A stretch of DNA of 11,796 nt, taken from positions 1-11,796 of the forward strand of contig JASBVX010000019.1 of assembly GCA_029960865.1 (NCBI GenBank). The letters run 5' to 3'. Below the pieces are notes generated by a model that had not been told where the DNA came from, did no database searches, and saw only the letters and a program-made list of their open reading frames with translations. The translations under genes and the position numbers were made by a program. The stretch comes from Bacillota bacterium (GTDB taxonomy: Bacteria; Bacillota; Sulfobacillia; RBS10-35). Positions 5,803 to 11,796 of the stretch are shown one piece after another. Within the stretch, counting starts at the first letter, position 1, and every line of letters begins with the position of its first letter.

Positions 5803-6492
5803 TTAGGATGAGCTTTCGACCCCGAAATCATCCCGTAAGCGCTGCCGCAGGGCGTTTTCCCTGCGGGACACCTGCGCCTGGGAAACGCCCAGGCTCCGCG
5901 CCACCTCTTTTTGGGAGAGACCTTCTTCGAAGCGAAGGCGCAAGAGATCCCTTTCCAGAGGCGGCAGCCCCTCCCGGAAAAGCGACCAGGCAAGGGAGAA
6001 AAGCCCGGGGTCGGAGCTGTCTTGAAGGTGGGCCAGGTCCTCTAACGAAAGGGGGGTTCCTTCGTGGAGGGAAAGGGACGCCACCTCGGTGGGAGACATT
6101 TCCGCCCCCTCGGCCAGCTCTTTCAAGGTAGGTTCCCGCCCCAGCTCCTGGAGAAGCCGCCGGCGCACCTCCCTCACCCTGGTTAGAAGCCGGGCCTGCC
6201 GACGGGGAAGGGATAAAGGTCCCTGCAGGGCCTGCCAGGCGGAGCGCACCTCCCCCAGTATCAGGGGGACGGCATAGGTGGCAAAGGAAACCCCCCGATC
6301 GGGATCGAACCGGGAGATGGCCTGCCAGAGGGCGAGGCGGCCTGCCTGCAAGAGATCTTCCCGCTCCTGGGGACCGACGGGGAAGCGCCGCGCCACGTGA
6401 AAAACCAGCCCTTGGTGACGAGCCAGGAGCACCAACGCCGCTTCCTCGTCTCCCGCCCGGGCCCGGCGAAAAAGTTCCGCCTGGCCCTCCAC
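5803..6492 (-). CDS. sigF: RNA polymerase sporulation sigma factor SigF
   Basis: SigF is the first forespore-specific sigma factor. SpoIIAB holds it inactive until after polar septation. The 229-residue product has region 2 (LFRRARAGDEEAALVLLARH at 7-26, core-binding EDLLQAGRLALWQAISRFDP at 45-64, and SFATYAVPLILGEV at 69-82), region 3 (about 101-145) and a region 4.2 helix-turn-helix, LSQKEVARSLGVSQAQVSRR (192-211). The -10-recognition segment after GEV reads RSAWQALQG instead of the usual Arg-Phe-Ile-Arg-Asp-Asp type. The start is GTG at 6492, one base after the spoIIAB stop. GAGGAG lies about ten bases upstream. The open frame further upstream is antisense-phase sequence within spoIIAB. 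The protein is about 25 residues shorter at the N-terminus than Bacillus SigF. Assignment as SigF rather than SigG comes from the spoIIAA-spoIIAB context. Confidence 0.95.
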   Translation of the reverse strand: MEGQAELFRRARAGDEEAALVLLARHQGLVFHVARRFPVGPQEREDLLQAGRLALWQAISRFDPDRGVSFATYAVPLILGEVRSAWQALQGPLSLPRRQARLLTRVREVRRRLLQELGREPTLKELAEGAEMSPTEVASLSLHEGTPLSLEDLAHLQDSSDPGLFSLAWSLFREGLPPLERDLLRLRFEEGLSQKEVARSLGVSQAQVSRRENALRQRLRDDFGVESSS

Positions 6493-6493
6493 G

Positions 6494-6952
6494 TCAAGAA
6501 GGCTCCTCGCCCGCGGCCTTCGAATAGACGTCGGCGGGCTTTTTCCGCATCCGCACCTGGGTACCCCTTCCCGGGGCCGATTCCACCTCCAGATCATCCA
6601 TGAAGTTTTCCATGAAGGTGAAGCCCAGACCCAGGTGGTCCGGGTCCCTGCTGGTGGTGAAGGTGGGTTCCCTGGCCCGATTCACATCAAGGATGCCCTG
6701 CCCCTTGTCGGTGACGGTGATGAAAAGGCCTTCTTCCCCGACCCGCATCTCCATCTCAACGGGACCCTCCCCTTGGGGGTAGGCGTGCAACACGCAGTTG
6801 GAGACTGCCTCGGAGACGGCCACTTTGATCTCTTCCATCTCCGGCAGGGTAAAATCCAGCTGGCTGGCCAGGGCAGCCGCCGCCAGGCGGGCCACCGCCA
6901 CATTCTCCGGCCGGCTGGGGAATTTCAATTGCAGCCAGTTCCCCTTGGTCAC
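6494..6952 (-). CDS. spoIIAB: Anti-sigma F factor / serine kinase SpoIIAB
   Basis: SpoIIAB binds SigF as a dimer with ATP and phosphorylates SpoIIAA on a serine. It is a GHKL-fold kinase. The 152-residue sequence shows the N-box EIKVAVSEAVSNCVLHAY (41-58), with Glu48 and Asn52 in the catalytic and Mg-binding positions. The G1 box is TDKGQGI (81-87, Asp82), and LGLGFTFMENFMDD follows (about 107-120). Arg22 in the first helix corresponds to the conserved contact arginine (Arg20 in Bacillus). The start is GTG at 6952-6950, overlapping the spoIIAA stop (GTGA), with a strong AGGAGG ten bases upstream. Length is close to the usual 146. The C-terminal tail (about 136-152) is slightly longer and polar. 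The sigF start lies one base beyond the stop, consistent with balanced production of the anti-sigma and sigma factors. Confidence 0.97.
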   Translation of the reverse strand: MTKGNWLQLKFPSRPENVAVARLAAAALASQLDFTLPEMEEIKVAVSEAVSNCVLHAYPQGEGPVEMEMRVGEEGLFITVTDKGQGILDVNRAREPTFTTSRDPDHLGLGFTFMENFMDDLEVESAPGRGTQVRMRKKPADVYSKAAGEEPS

Positions 6953-7296
6953 CGGGCATCCACCTCCTGAGCCTGGGCCTCATGCTCCACGATGGGCATC
7001 AGGCGGGGGATGCCCGCCATCTCCAGCACCGGGCGGACATGGGGCTTGGGAGAGACCAGCACCATGGAGCCTCTTTGGGCCCGCAGCCGCCGGTACCGGC
7101 CCAGGAGGGCCCCTACCCCGGTGCTGTCCACGAAGGCCACTTCGGCGAGGTTGACCACCAGCTTGCCCGTGCCCGCCCCGTCCAGCCATTCATCCGCCGC
7201 TTCCCGGAAAAGGCGGGCCCCCTCCATATCCAGGTCGCCCCGCAGGCGCAGGAATAGGCTCGTTCCTTTCGGCACCGCTTCGATCTCCAGGCCCAT
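6949..7296 (-). CDS. spoIIAA: Anti-sigma F factor antagonist SpoIIAA
   Basis: SpoIIAA is the STAS-domain anti-anti-sigma factor. In its unphosphorylated form it displaces SigF from SpoIIAB, and SpoIIE restores it by removing phosphate. The 115-residue protein matches family length. The phosphorylation loop reads VAFVDSTGVGALLGRYRRL (53-71), placing Asp57 and Ser58 exactly where Bacillus SpoIIAA has them; the neighbouring residue is Thr59 instead of Ser. The N-terminal strand GTSLFLRLRGDLDMEGARLF (11-30) and the closing EMAGIPRLMPI segment are typical. The start is ATG at 7296, with GGAGGGGTGAT 8 to 18 bases upstream. Two ATGs between are out of frame. It begins 30 bases after dacF, so any separate sigma-H promoter would have to lie inside dacF. 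Confidence 0.96.
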   Translation of the reverse strand: MGLEIEAVPKGTSLFLRLRGDLDMEGARLFREAADEWLDGAGTGKLVVNLAEVAFVDSTGVGALLGRYRRLRAQRGSMVLVSPKPHVRPVLEMAGIPRLMPIVEHEAQAQEVDAR

Positions 7297-7326
7297 GGCC
7301 CATCATCACCCCTCCATGGGGTTTCT

Positions 7327-8508
7327 CTACCGCGGGGCCGCCTCCTGCTGCCAGGGCCAGAGGGAAGATAAGGTCCGCCACCATAGGCCGCCGAAGGAGA
7401 GGCGTTGCACCGCCTCCCCCGCCACCAGGGGAACGTTTTTCACCGCCTTCCCATCCACTTCCAGGATGAGGGCGCCCAGGGTTTGCCCCTTCTTGAGGGG
7501 GGCCCGGACCCGGGCGGGGAGCTCCACCTTCTGGCGCACCTTTTGTCGCTCCCCTTTTGGCAGCGTGATGGCCAATGTCTCGGGAACCACCGCCGCCACC
7601 CTTCCCTGGATCCCCTCATCCACCGGGAGCATCCTCACCGTGGCGCCTTCCCGGGCCACCACCAGCGACTCGAAGTGGGCAAAGCCCCAGTCCAGCATGG
7701 CCGTGATGTCTTTCCACCTCTCGTCGGAGGTGGGCGCCCCCACCACCACCGCGATGAGGCGCGTCGTCCCCCGCTGGGCCGTGATGGCCACGCTCCACCC
7801 CGATGCGCTGGTCCAGCCCGTCTTCAGTCCGTCCACCCCCGGATAACGCTTCAAAAGGGTGTTGGTGTTCACCAGCACAAACTCTTTGGGGGGAGGCCGG
7901 AAGGTTTGGGTCCAGGTGCGGGTCAGCTGCAAGATCTCGGGGTGGCGATTCACCAGCCAGCGGGACAAAAGGGCGATATCCATGGCGCTCATCCCGTGGC
8001 CTTCCGCATCCAGGCCATGGACATTCTTGAAGCGGGAGTCCCGCAGGCCCATGGTCCGGGCCAGCTCTTCCATGTGCCGGAGAAAAGCTTCCTGGCTCCC
8101 GGCGATTCCTTCCGCCACCGCCACGGCGGCATCGTTGGCGGAGGAGATGGCCACCGCCGCCACCAGATCTTTCAGCGCAAAGGTCTCCCCCTCCGCTAAA
8201 AACACCTGGGAGCCTCCCATCTCTTGAGCCCGCCGGCTGGCGGTGATGGGATCGTTCCAAGCGATCTCGCCCCGGGCTACCGCCTCGTAGACCACCGCCA
8301 GGGTCATCAGCTTCGTCACGCTGGCAGGGTTGCGGACCTCATGGGGATTCTTGGCCAGGAGCACTTCCCCCGAAGCGGCATCCATCAAGACAGCCGAGGG
8401 CGAAAGGAGCGTGGGCGCCCCCGGCACCGCGAGCTCTTGCCCAGAAACGCTCGAACTTGCCCCCAGGCTGATGAGAAGCCCCACCACCAGCCCTTTCCAT
8501 CCCTTCAC
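7327..8508 (-). CDS. dacF: D-alanyl-D-alanine carboxypeptidase, DacF type (S11 family)
   Basis: This is a secreted penicillin-binding protein that removes the terminal D-alanine from peptidoglycan peptides. In Bacillus DacF is made in the forespore and helps set cortex cross-linking. The 393-residue protein has an N-terminal signal sequence (LVVGLLISLGASSSVSG, about 7-23). The three active-site motifs are SVTK (Ser63 to Lys66), SAN (Ser123 to Asn125) and KTG (Lys229 to Gly231). The PBP5-like C-terminal domain runs from about 280, ending in a Trp-rich amphipathic tail (GLWWRTLSSLWPW) that could bind the membrane. The GTG at 8508 is the start that keeps the signal peptide, with AGGGGG eight bases upstream. 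Forty-four bases separate it from lgt. Its place just before spoIIAA is as in Bacillus, so the name dacF is preferred over other dac genes. Confidence 0.94.
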   Translation of the reverse strand: MKGWKGLVVGLLISLGASSSVSGQELAVPGAPTLLSPSAVLMDAASGEVLLAKNPHEVRNPASVTKLMTLAVVYEAVARGEIAWNDPITASRRAQEMGGSQVFLAEGETFALKDLVAAVAISSANDAAVAVAEGIAGSQEAFLRHMEELARTMGLRDSRFKNVHGLDAEGHGMSAMDIALLSRWLVNRHPEILQLTRTWTQTFRPPPKEFVLVNTNTLLKRYPGVDGLKTGWTSASGWSVAITAQRGTTRLIAVVVGAPTSDERWKDITAMLDWGFAHFESLVVAREGATVRMLPVDEGIQGRVAAVVPETLAITLPKGERQKVRQKVELPARVRAPLKKGQTLGALILEVDGKAVKNVPLVAGEAVQRLSFGGLWWRTLSSLWPWQQEAAPR

Positions 8509-8552
8509 CCCACGGGCCCCCTGGAACCATGGCTACGCCTCGGGAGAAAGAG

Positions 8553-9341
8553 TCATGACTGACTGGCATCCTTGGTGGGGCGGGAAGCCGCCCGCTTTTG
8601 CACGTAGCGGAGCATGATCCAGCCAAAAAGGAGAAGGGGGAGGGTCAACCACTGGGTGAGGGTCATGGCCCCCACGCCCCAGTAGTCGTTCACCCAGTGA
8701 ATGATGTAAAGGGGATTGTCCCTCACCGTTTCCTCGATGAAGCCCCGCAAAAGGGTGTAGACCAGGAAAAAGGTCCAGAAGCGCTCCCCGGGCGCCGTGG
8801 ATCGCCGAGACTGGATCAGATAGACGATGAGGATCACCAGGCCGATGGCCGAGCCATAGAGCTGGGCCGGCTGGCGCATGCCCCCCAGAATCTCGGCATG
8901 GTGACCGAGAATTTCTCGGTTGAAGATGTTGGCGATCCGCACCAGCACGATACCCACCGCCACCCCCGGCACCGACCAGTCCAACAGGGGCCACATCTCC
9001 ACCCCTTTGGCCCGGCAATACCCCCAGAAGGTCAGGAAGCCCCCCAGAAGGGCCCCGTGGATGGAAAGGCCTCCATGATCGATGCGGATGATCTCGGCGG
9101 GAAACTCCAGGAAAAAGCCTGGGTTGGTGATGACGTAAATGAACCTTGCCCCCACCACCCCGCCCAGGATGGTGAGAAGGGCCAGGTTGTAGAGGAAATC
9201 CTCATCGTAGCCGTGCTTTTTGCCTTCCCTCACGAAATAGAGAAGGCCCACCGCCATGGAAAGCACCATCATCAGGCCGTACCAGCGCACCTCCAACGGC
9301 CCGATATGAAAGGCATACGGACTGACGCCCGGAAGGTCCAC
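8553..9341 (-). CDS. lgt: Prolipoprotein diacylglyceryl transferase
   Basis: Lgt is a multi-pass membrane enzyme. It transfers diacylglycerol from phosphatidylglycerol to the lipobox cysteine of prolipoproteins, the first step in lipoprotein maturation. The 262-residue product has normal length and the known motifs: IGPLEVRWYGL (13-23), HGGLSIHGALLGG (89-101, with His95 at the conserved position), and the signature VRIANIFNREILG (134-146, with Arg135, Asn141 and Glu143). QPAQLYGSAIG (157-167) and LLRGFIEETVRDNP also match. About seven hydrophobic segments are present. The GTG at 9341 is chosen because AAGGGG lies seven bases upstream and because it lies between the xerD stop and the homology start. 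No ATG is available. Residues upstream of it in the same frame overlap xerD. In Bacillus this spot holds drm and punA, so lgt here is a local rearrangement. Confidence 0.96.
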   Translation of the reverse strand: MDLPGVSPYAFHIGPLEVRWYGLMMVLSMAVGLLYFVREGKKHGYDEDFLYNLALLTILGGVVGARFIYVITNPGFFLEFPAEIIRIDHGGLSIHGALLGGFLTFWGYCRAKGVEMWPLLDWSVPGVAVGIVLVRIANIFNREILGHHAEILGGMRQPAQLYGSAIGLVILIVYLIQSRRSTAPGERFWTFFLVYTLLRGFIEETVRDNPLYIIHWVNDYWGVGAMTLTQWLTLPLLLFGWIMLRYVQKRAASRPTKDASQS

Positions 9342-9384
9342 CCTATCGCCCCTTCGCCAGTGTACCAGCCTCGTCTGTCCGCTG

Positions 9385-10272
9385 CTACTTGGCCCGGGGG
9401 TGGGCCTGAAGGTACTGCTGGCGGGAGAGCTGCTGGGTGAGGTGGGTGTAGATCTGGGTGGTGGAGATATCGGCATGCCCCAGCATCTCCTGAACCGCCC
9501 GCAGATCGGCCCCTCCCGCCAGAAGGTGGGTGGCAAAGGAGTGACGGAGGCTGTGGGGCGTCACTTCCTGGCTCAACCCTGCTTTGCGCACATACCCCTT
9601 CAGGATTTTCCAGAAGCCCTGGCGGGTCAGGCGCTGGCCCCGATGATTCACGAAAAGGGCCGTCTCATGCCCCGCCTTGACCAGCTGCCCTCGCCCTTCC
9701 GCCAGGTACCGGCTGAGGGCCTGGGCTGCCTTGGAGCCCATGGGCACGATCCGCTCCTTGCTTCCCTTCCCCAGGCAGCGGGCAAACCCCATCTCCAGGC
9801 TGATGTCTTCCACATCCAGGTGAATCAGCTCTGAAACCCTCATGCCGGTGGCATAGAGAAGCTCCAGCATGGCCCGATCCCTTTGCCCCGCAGGGGTGTG
9901 CAGGGGCGGCGCCTCCAAAAGCCGCTCCACCGCCGCCACATCCAAGACCTGAGGAAGGCGCCGCCTGGACTTGGGTCCTTCCAGAAGGGTGGTGGGGTCC
10001 TCCTGCAGCCACCCTTCCCGGTGGAGAAACTGGAAATAAGACTTGAGAGAAGCCAGGCGCCTGGCGATGGTGGAACTTTTTCTCCCCTTTTGGGAGAGGG
10101 AGAAAAGGTACTCGGTGATGAGGTGCCGGCTGGGGGGGAAGGTTGCCTCCCGCCCCTTCAAAAAGCGGGCGAAATCTTCCAGATCCCGCCGATAGGCGTC
10201 CAGGGTGTTGGGGGAAAGCCCCTTTTCCACCTGGAGGTAGTAAAGGTGCTCCTGGGTATACTCCAGAGCCAG
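9385..10272 (-). CDS. xerD: Tyrosine recombinase XerD, likely non-AUG start
   Basis: XerD is a tyrosine site-specific recombinase. With a partner it resolves chromosome dimers at dif. With the start used here the protein has 295 residues, the family norm. The catalytic set is complete: Arg145 (ATGMRVSELI), Lys169 (GKGSKE), His240 and Arg243 (HSLRHSFATHLL), His266 (LGHADISTTQIYTH) and Tyr275. The N-terminal core-binding domain begins YTQEHLYYLQVEKGLSPNT. The homology requires residues before the first GTG (10230), yet no ATG, GTG or TTG exists in frame back to the stop at 10323-10321. I use CTG at 10272, with GGAGG nine bases upstream. An alternative is ACG at 10293, eight bases after a near-perfect GAGGAGGT. 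CTG at 10266 is also possible. Starting at GTG 10230 would cut about 14 residues from the DNA-clamping domain. The XerD rather than XerC call rests on synteny with spoIIM and dacF. Confidence 0.93.
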   Translation of the reverse strand: MALEYTQEHLYYLQVEKGLSPNTLDAYRRDLEDFARFLKGREATFPPSRHLITEYLFSLSQKGRKSSTIARRLASLKSYFQFLHREGWLQEDPTTLLEGPKSRRRLPQVLDVAAVERLLEAPPLHTPAGQRDRAMLELLYATGMRVSELIHLDVEDISLEMGFARCLGKGSKERIVPMGSKAAQALSRYLAEGRGQLVKAGHETALFVNHRGQRLTRQGFWKILKGYVRKAGLSQEVTPHSLRHSFATHLLAGGADLRAVQEMLGHADISTTQIYTHLTQQLSRQQYLQAHPRAK

Positions 10273-10300
10273 TTGTGACCGCCTCCGCCCCGTAGACTTT

Positions 10301-10308
10301 ACCTCCTC
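10301..10308 (-). promoter_or_regulatory. Strong Shine-Dalgarno sequence of xerD with no normal start codon after it
   Basis: GAGGAGGT on the minus strand is almost perfectly complementary to the 16S rRNA 3' end. The usual start-codon window five to ten bases beyond it holds no ATG, GTG or TTG. ACG (10293-10291) sits eight bases after AGGAGG, in frame with xerD. A second, weaker GGAGG lies at 10286-10282, nine bases before the in-frame CTG at 10272. Confidence 0.6.
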
Positions 10309-10345
10309 AGGCTCACCTATTCATCTCGGAGAAAGGGCTCTCCTC

Positions 10346-10942
10346 CTAGCGGCGAACCATTCCAAGAATCCAGTGTAACGCCGCCGGTGACCAGTAGGCA
10401 TCCAAAAGGGATGCCGCCGCCAGCAAGATCAGGGCAGGGATCCAGTCCCTGCCGGGAAGGGGCCGCTTCACCGAGGCGCCGTAGAGGGCTTTGGCGCCTC
10501 CCGCCCACCAAAGGAAGAGGAGAAGAAACTGGGAAGGCCACAGGGTGAGGGCCGCCACCGCCAGGCCCGCGAGGCCCCCTTCCAAAAGGAGAAAGCTGGA
10601 GGCAAAGCCCCACAGAAAGCCACAAAACAAAAGAACGGCCGGGATGAGAAGAAAGCCGAAGGTGGAAAGGGACCCCAGCCAGATGAGGAGCCACGCCAGC
10701 CCGTGGATCCAAAAGGACCGCCAGAAGATGGCTGTGGGCCCGGGCCACGAAGGGGCGCCGAAAAAATCCTGCAACGCCTTCACCAGCTCCAGGCGCACCT
10801 CCAGGGAAAGGCTCCCCGCCGCCACTCCCCCCAGGATGGCGCCCAGCAGAAGGCTGAAGAGAACGGTCACCTGGCTCCACAGGGGAAAAAGATCGCCGAC
10901 CATTCTCTCCAAGGAAAACCACCGCCGGCGCCCAAAGGCCAT
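10346..10942 (-). CDS. spoIIM: Stage II sporulation protein M (SpoIIM)
   Basis: SpoIIM is an integral membrane protein that joins SpoIID and SpoIIP in the peptidoglycan-degrading machine that drives engulfment of the forespore. The 198-residue product belongs to the SpoIIM/DUF95 family. A basic N-terminus (MAFGRRRW) precedes a helix at about 25-45 (VTVLFSLLLGAILGGVAAGS). A soluble loop with VKALQDFFG comes next, followed by IFWRSFWIHGLAWLLIWLG. The run of hydrophobic segments FGFLLIPAVLLFCGFLWGF and the ALTLWPSQFLLLFLWW segment, which matches the conserved MPQN-like site, complete the pattern. Its place upstream of xerD is the same as in Bacillus, where fur lies between; fur is absent here. 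I use the ATG at 10942. A TTG at 10963 would add seven residues, mostly glycine. The ATG lies inside an inverted repeat that may control translation. The stop is TAG at 10348-10346. Confidence 0.92.
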   Translation of the reverse strand: MAFGRRRWFSLERMVGDLFPLWSQVTVLFSLLLGAILGGVAAGSLSLEVRLELVKALQDFFGAPSWPGPTAIFWRSFWIHGLAWLLIWLGSLSTFGFLLIPAVLLFCGFLWGFASSFLLLEGGLAGLAVAALTLWPSQFLLLFLWWAGGAKALYGASVKRPLPGRDWIPALILLAAASLLDAYWSPAALHWILGMVRR

Positions 10943-10972
10943 AGCCCGTCCCCCCCCATCCAAAGGGCTATG
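10940..10972 (-). promoter_or_regulatory. Inverted repeat enclosing the spoIIM start region
   Basis: On the minus strand CATAGCCC (10972-10965) is followed after 17 bases by its exact reverse complement GGGCTATG (10947-10940). The last three bases of the second arm are the spoIIM ATG. The 17-base loop contains a run of eight G (10957-10950), the only purine-rich sequence available as a ribosome binding site. Folding would place the start codon in the stem and the G-run in the loop. It is not followed by a U-run, so it does not look like a terminator. Confidence 0.55.
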
Positions 10973-10992
10973 CCCCCAGGGGTTCCTTTAGA

Positions 10993-11796
10993 CTAGGCCT
11001 CAAGCCAGCCCGCCAGAAGGGCGGCGCCCGCCAGGGGGGCCGCCAGAAAAAGGGGATCCTCTGCCGGACCTCTTCCCATGTGAGACCAGCCTTCCAGGGA
11101 AGGAACCACCTCGGCCCAGAGGGAATCCAACGCCACCTCCAGCAAAAGGTGACGCCGGGAGCTAGGAGAGGCATCCCAGCGTTCCCGCGCCGCCTCTAGA
11201 GCGGCTGCCGGAAAGGGTCCTCTTTGGGGCCAGGCCACCGGCAACGGAAAAGGGATCAGCTGCTCCAACACCCTCACGCTGTGGTGAGACAAACCGTAGT
11301 GGCGGAGCCGAGGATCCCCTGAGGAAAGGCGAGGGATGACCAGGGGCCTTCCCCCAAGAGCCCTTCCCCAAAGGGCCCAGCTGCTGACTTCCACGCCGGT
11401 GTGGCCCAGGGGGGTGCCCGTCCCGGCGATGCCGGGCCCCATTCCCACCACCACCAGGTCTGCCCCCAGCCCGTGGACGGCCGCCAGGAGGGCCGAAGGG
11501 CCCGCCACCGCTTCCCAATCGCCGCCGAAAGCCTCCCCCACGGTGATGATCTGGAGCCCCTCCTGCTGGAGACGGTGGGCTGTCCGGCTGAAGGCCAGGG
11601 GAAGGGCTCCTCCTGCCGTATGGAGGTAAACGGCCCTGCGGCCTTGGGCCAGATGGCGCAAGGCCCGCCAAAGGGGTTCCAGCTGGCTGTGAAGGAAGAG
11701 GAGGGCCACCGGGGTGCCATCCAAGGAAAGGGTGGGGTCTTGCAGCAGGCCGTGGAACGGCGAACCTTTCTCTTCCACTGGGAGATAGGCCCTTTG
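10993..11796 (-). CDS. DUF3866 family protein (5' end outside the window)
   Basis: The frame is open to the window edge, so the true start lies beyond 11796. The GTG at 11778 is internal, because the residues before it (QRAYLPVEEKGSP) continue the family pattern. The 267 visible residues show the DUF3866 hallmarks: GTPVALLFLHSQLEPLWRAL (about 27-46), AVYLHTAGGALPLAFSRTAH (about 55-74), VGEAFGGDWEAVAGPSALLA (about 86-105) and VVVGMGPGIAGTGTPLGHTG (about 115-134). The segment RHYGLSHHSVRVLEQL lies near 165-180. The Gly-rich motifs suggest a nucleotide- or ligand-binding alpha/beta protein, but no function is established that I know of. The family recurs beside spoIIM and xerD in clostridia, so a sporulation or general role is possible. 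The last stretch ends in a hydrophobic Ala/Leu-rich helix (LFLAAPLAGAALLAGWLEA). Fifty bases separate it from spoIIM. Confidence 0.85.
   Translation of the reverse strand, partial: QRAYLPVEEKGSPFHGLLQDPTLSLDGTPVALLFLHSQLEPLWRALRHLAQGRRAVYLHTAGGALPLAFSRTAHRLQQEGLQIITVGEAFGGDWEAVAGPSALLAAVHGLGADLVVVGMGPGIAGTGTPLGHTGVEVSSWALWGRALGGRPLVIPRLSSGDPRLRHYGLSHHSVRVLEQLIPFPLPVAWPQRGPFPAAALEAARERWDASPSSRRHLLLEVALDSLWAEVVPSLEGWSHMGRGPAEDPLFLAAPLAGAALLAGWLEA

Noticed and set aside
7297..7360. Possible sigma-H promoter before spoIIAA inside the 3' end of dacF
   Set aside because: An AGGAGGC followed by GAGAAAC at roughly the right distance is only a loose match, and AGGAGG-like strings are common in this G-rich strand.
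10340..10362. Possible terminator after spoIIM (GGAGA/TCTCC hairpin near 10346-10330)
   Set aside because: The stem is five base pairs with no U-run, and the next gene's ribosome binding sequence follows closely.
1..11796. CRISPR arrays, transposons, tRNA or rRNA genes
   Set aside because: No regularly spaced repeats, transposase motifs, terminal inverted repeats, or RNA gene signatures were seen. XerD is the conserved chromosomal recombinase, not a sign of a mobile element.

Overview
The window looks like a chromosomal segment of a high-G+C, endospore-forming member of the Bacillota. I estimate the G+C by eye in the low-to-mid 60s percent. The evidence is a contiguous sporulation block (spoIIM, xerD, dacF, spoIIAA, spoIIAB, sigF, spoVAC, spoVAD, spoVAE) followed by lysA, a site-2-type protease, scpA and scpB. 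This order resembles the Bacillus/Clostridia arrangement. I would place it among deep-branching clostridia-like or Symbiobacterium/Limnochorda-like lineages, but the exact taxon is inference.

Every supported gene is on the minus strand, so transcription runs from high to low coordinates. Region A (11796 to 10346) holds the C-terminal part of a DUF3866-family protein and spoIIM (engulfment). Region B (10272 to 8553) holds xerD, which has no canonical start codon at the expected place, and lgt, which replaces the drm/punA genes found here in Bacillus. Region C (8508 to 5803) is the dacF-spoIIAA-spoIIAB-sigF cassette for the forespore-specific sigma factor and its anti-sigma/anti-anti-sigma switch. 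Region D (5798 to 3598) has a 61-residue single-pass membrane protein, a dodecin-family protein that lacks the flavin-stacking tryptophan, and spoVAC-spoVAD-spoVAE, the Ca-dipicolinate uptake genes. Region E (3597 to 3234) is a 364-base gap with several small hairpins, one doubtful ORF and a good candidate sigma-A promoter placed so that lysA mRNA would be leaderless. Region F (3233 to 1) is lysA, an M50 protease, scpA with a shortened N-terminus, scpB, and the first codons of a DUF2953-like membrane protein.

The genes are tightly packed. Seven junctions use the same four-base stop/start overlap (ATGA, GTGA or TTGA), so translational coupling is a general feature. The sporulation genes run in rough developmental order: engulfment, sigma-F control, then cortex carboxypeptidase and Ca-DPA import. 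lysA supplies lysine from diaminopimelate. ScpA and ScpB act in chromosome condensation.

The observations most worth following are the calcium-dodecin-like protein beside the Ca-DPA channel genes, the missing N-terminal Smc-binding helix in ScpA, the altered region 2.4 of SigF, the non-AUG start of xerD, the apparently leaderless lysA, and a hairpin that hides the spoIIM start codon.
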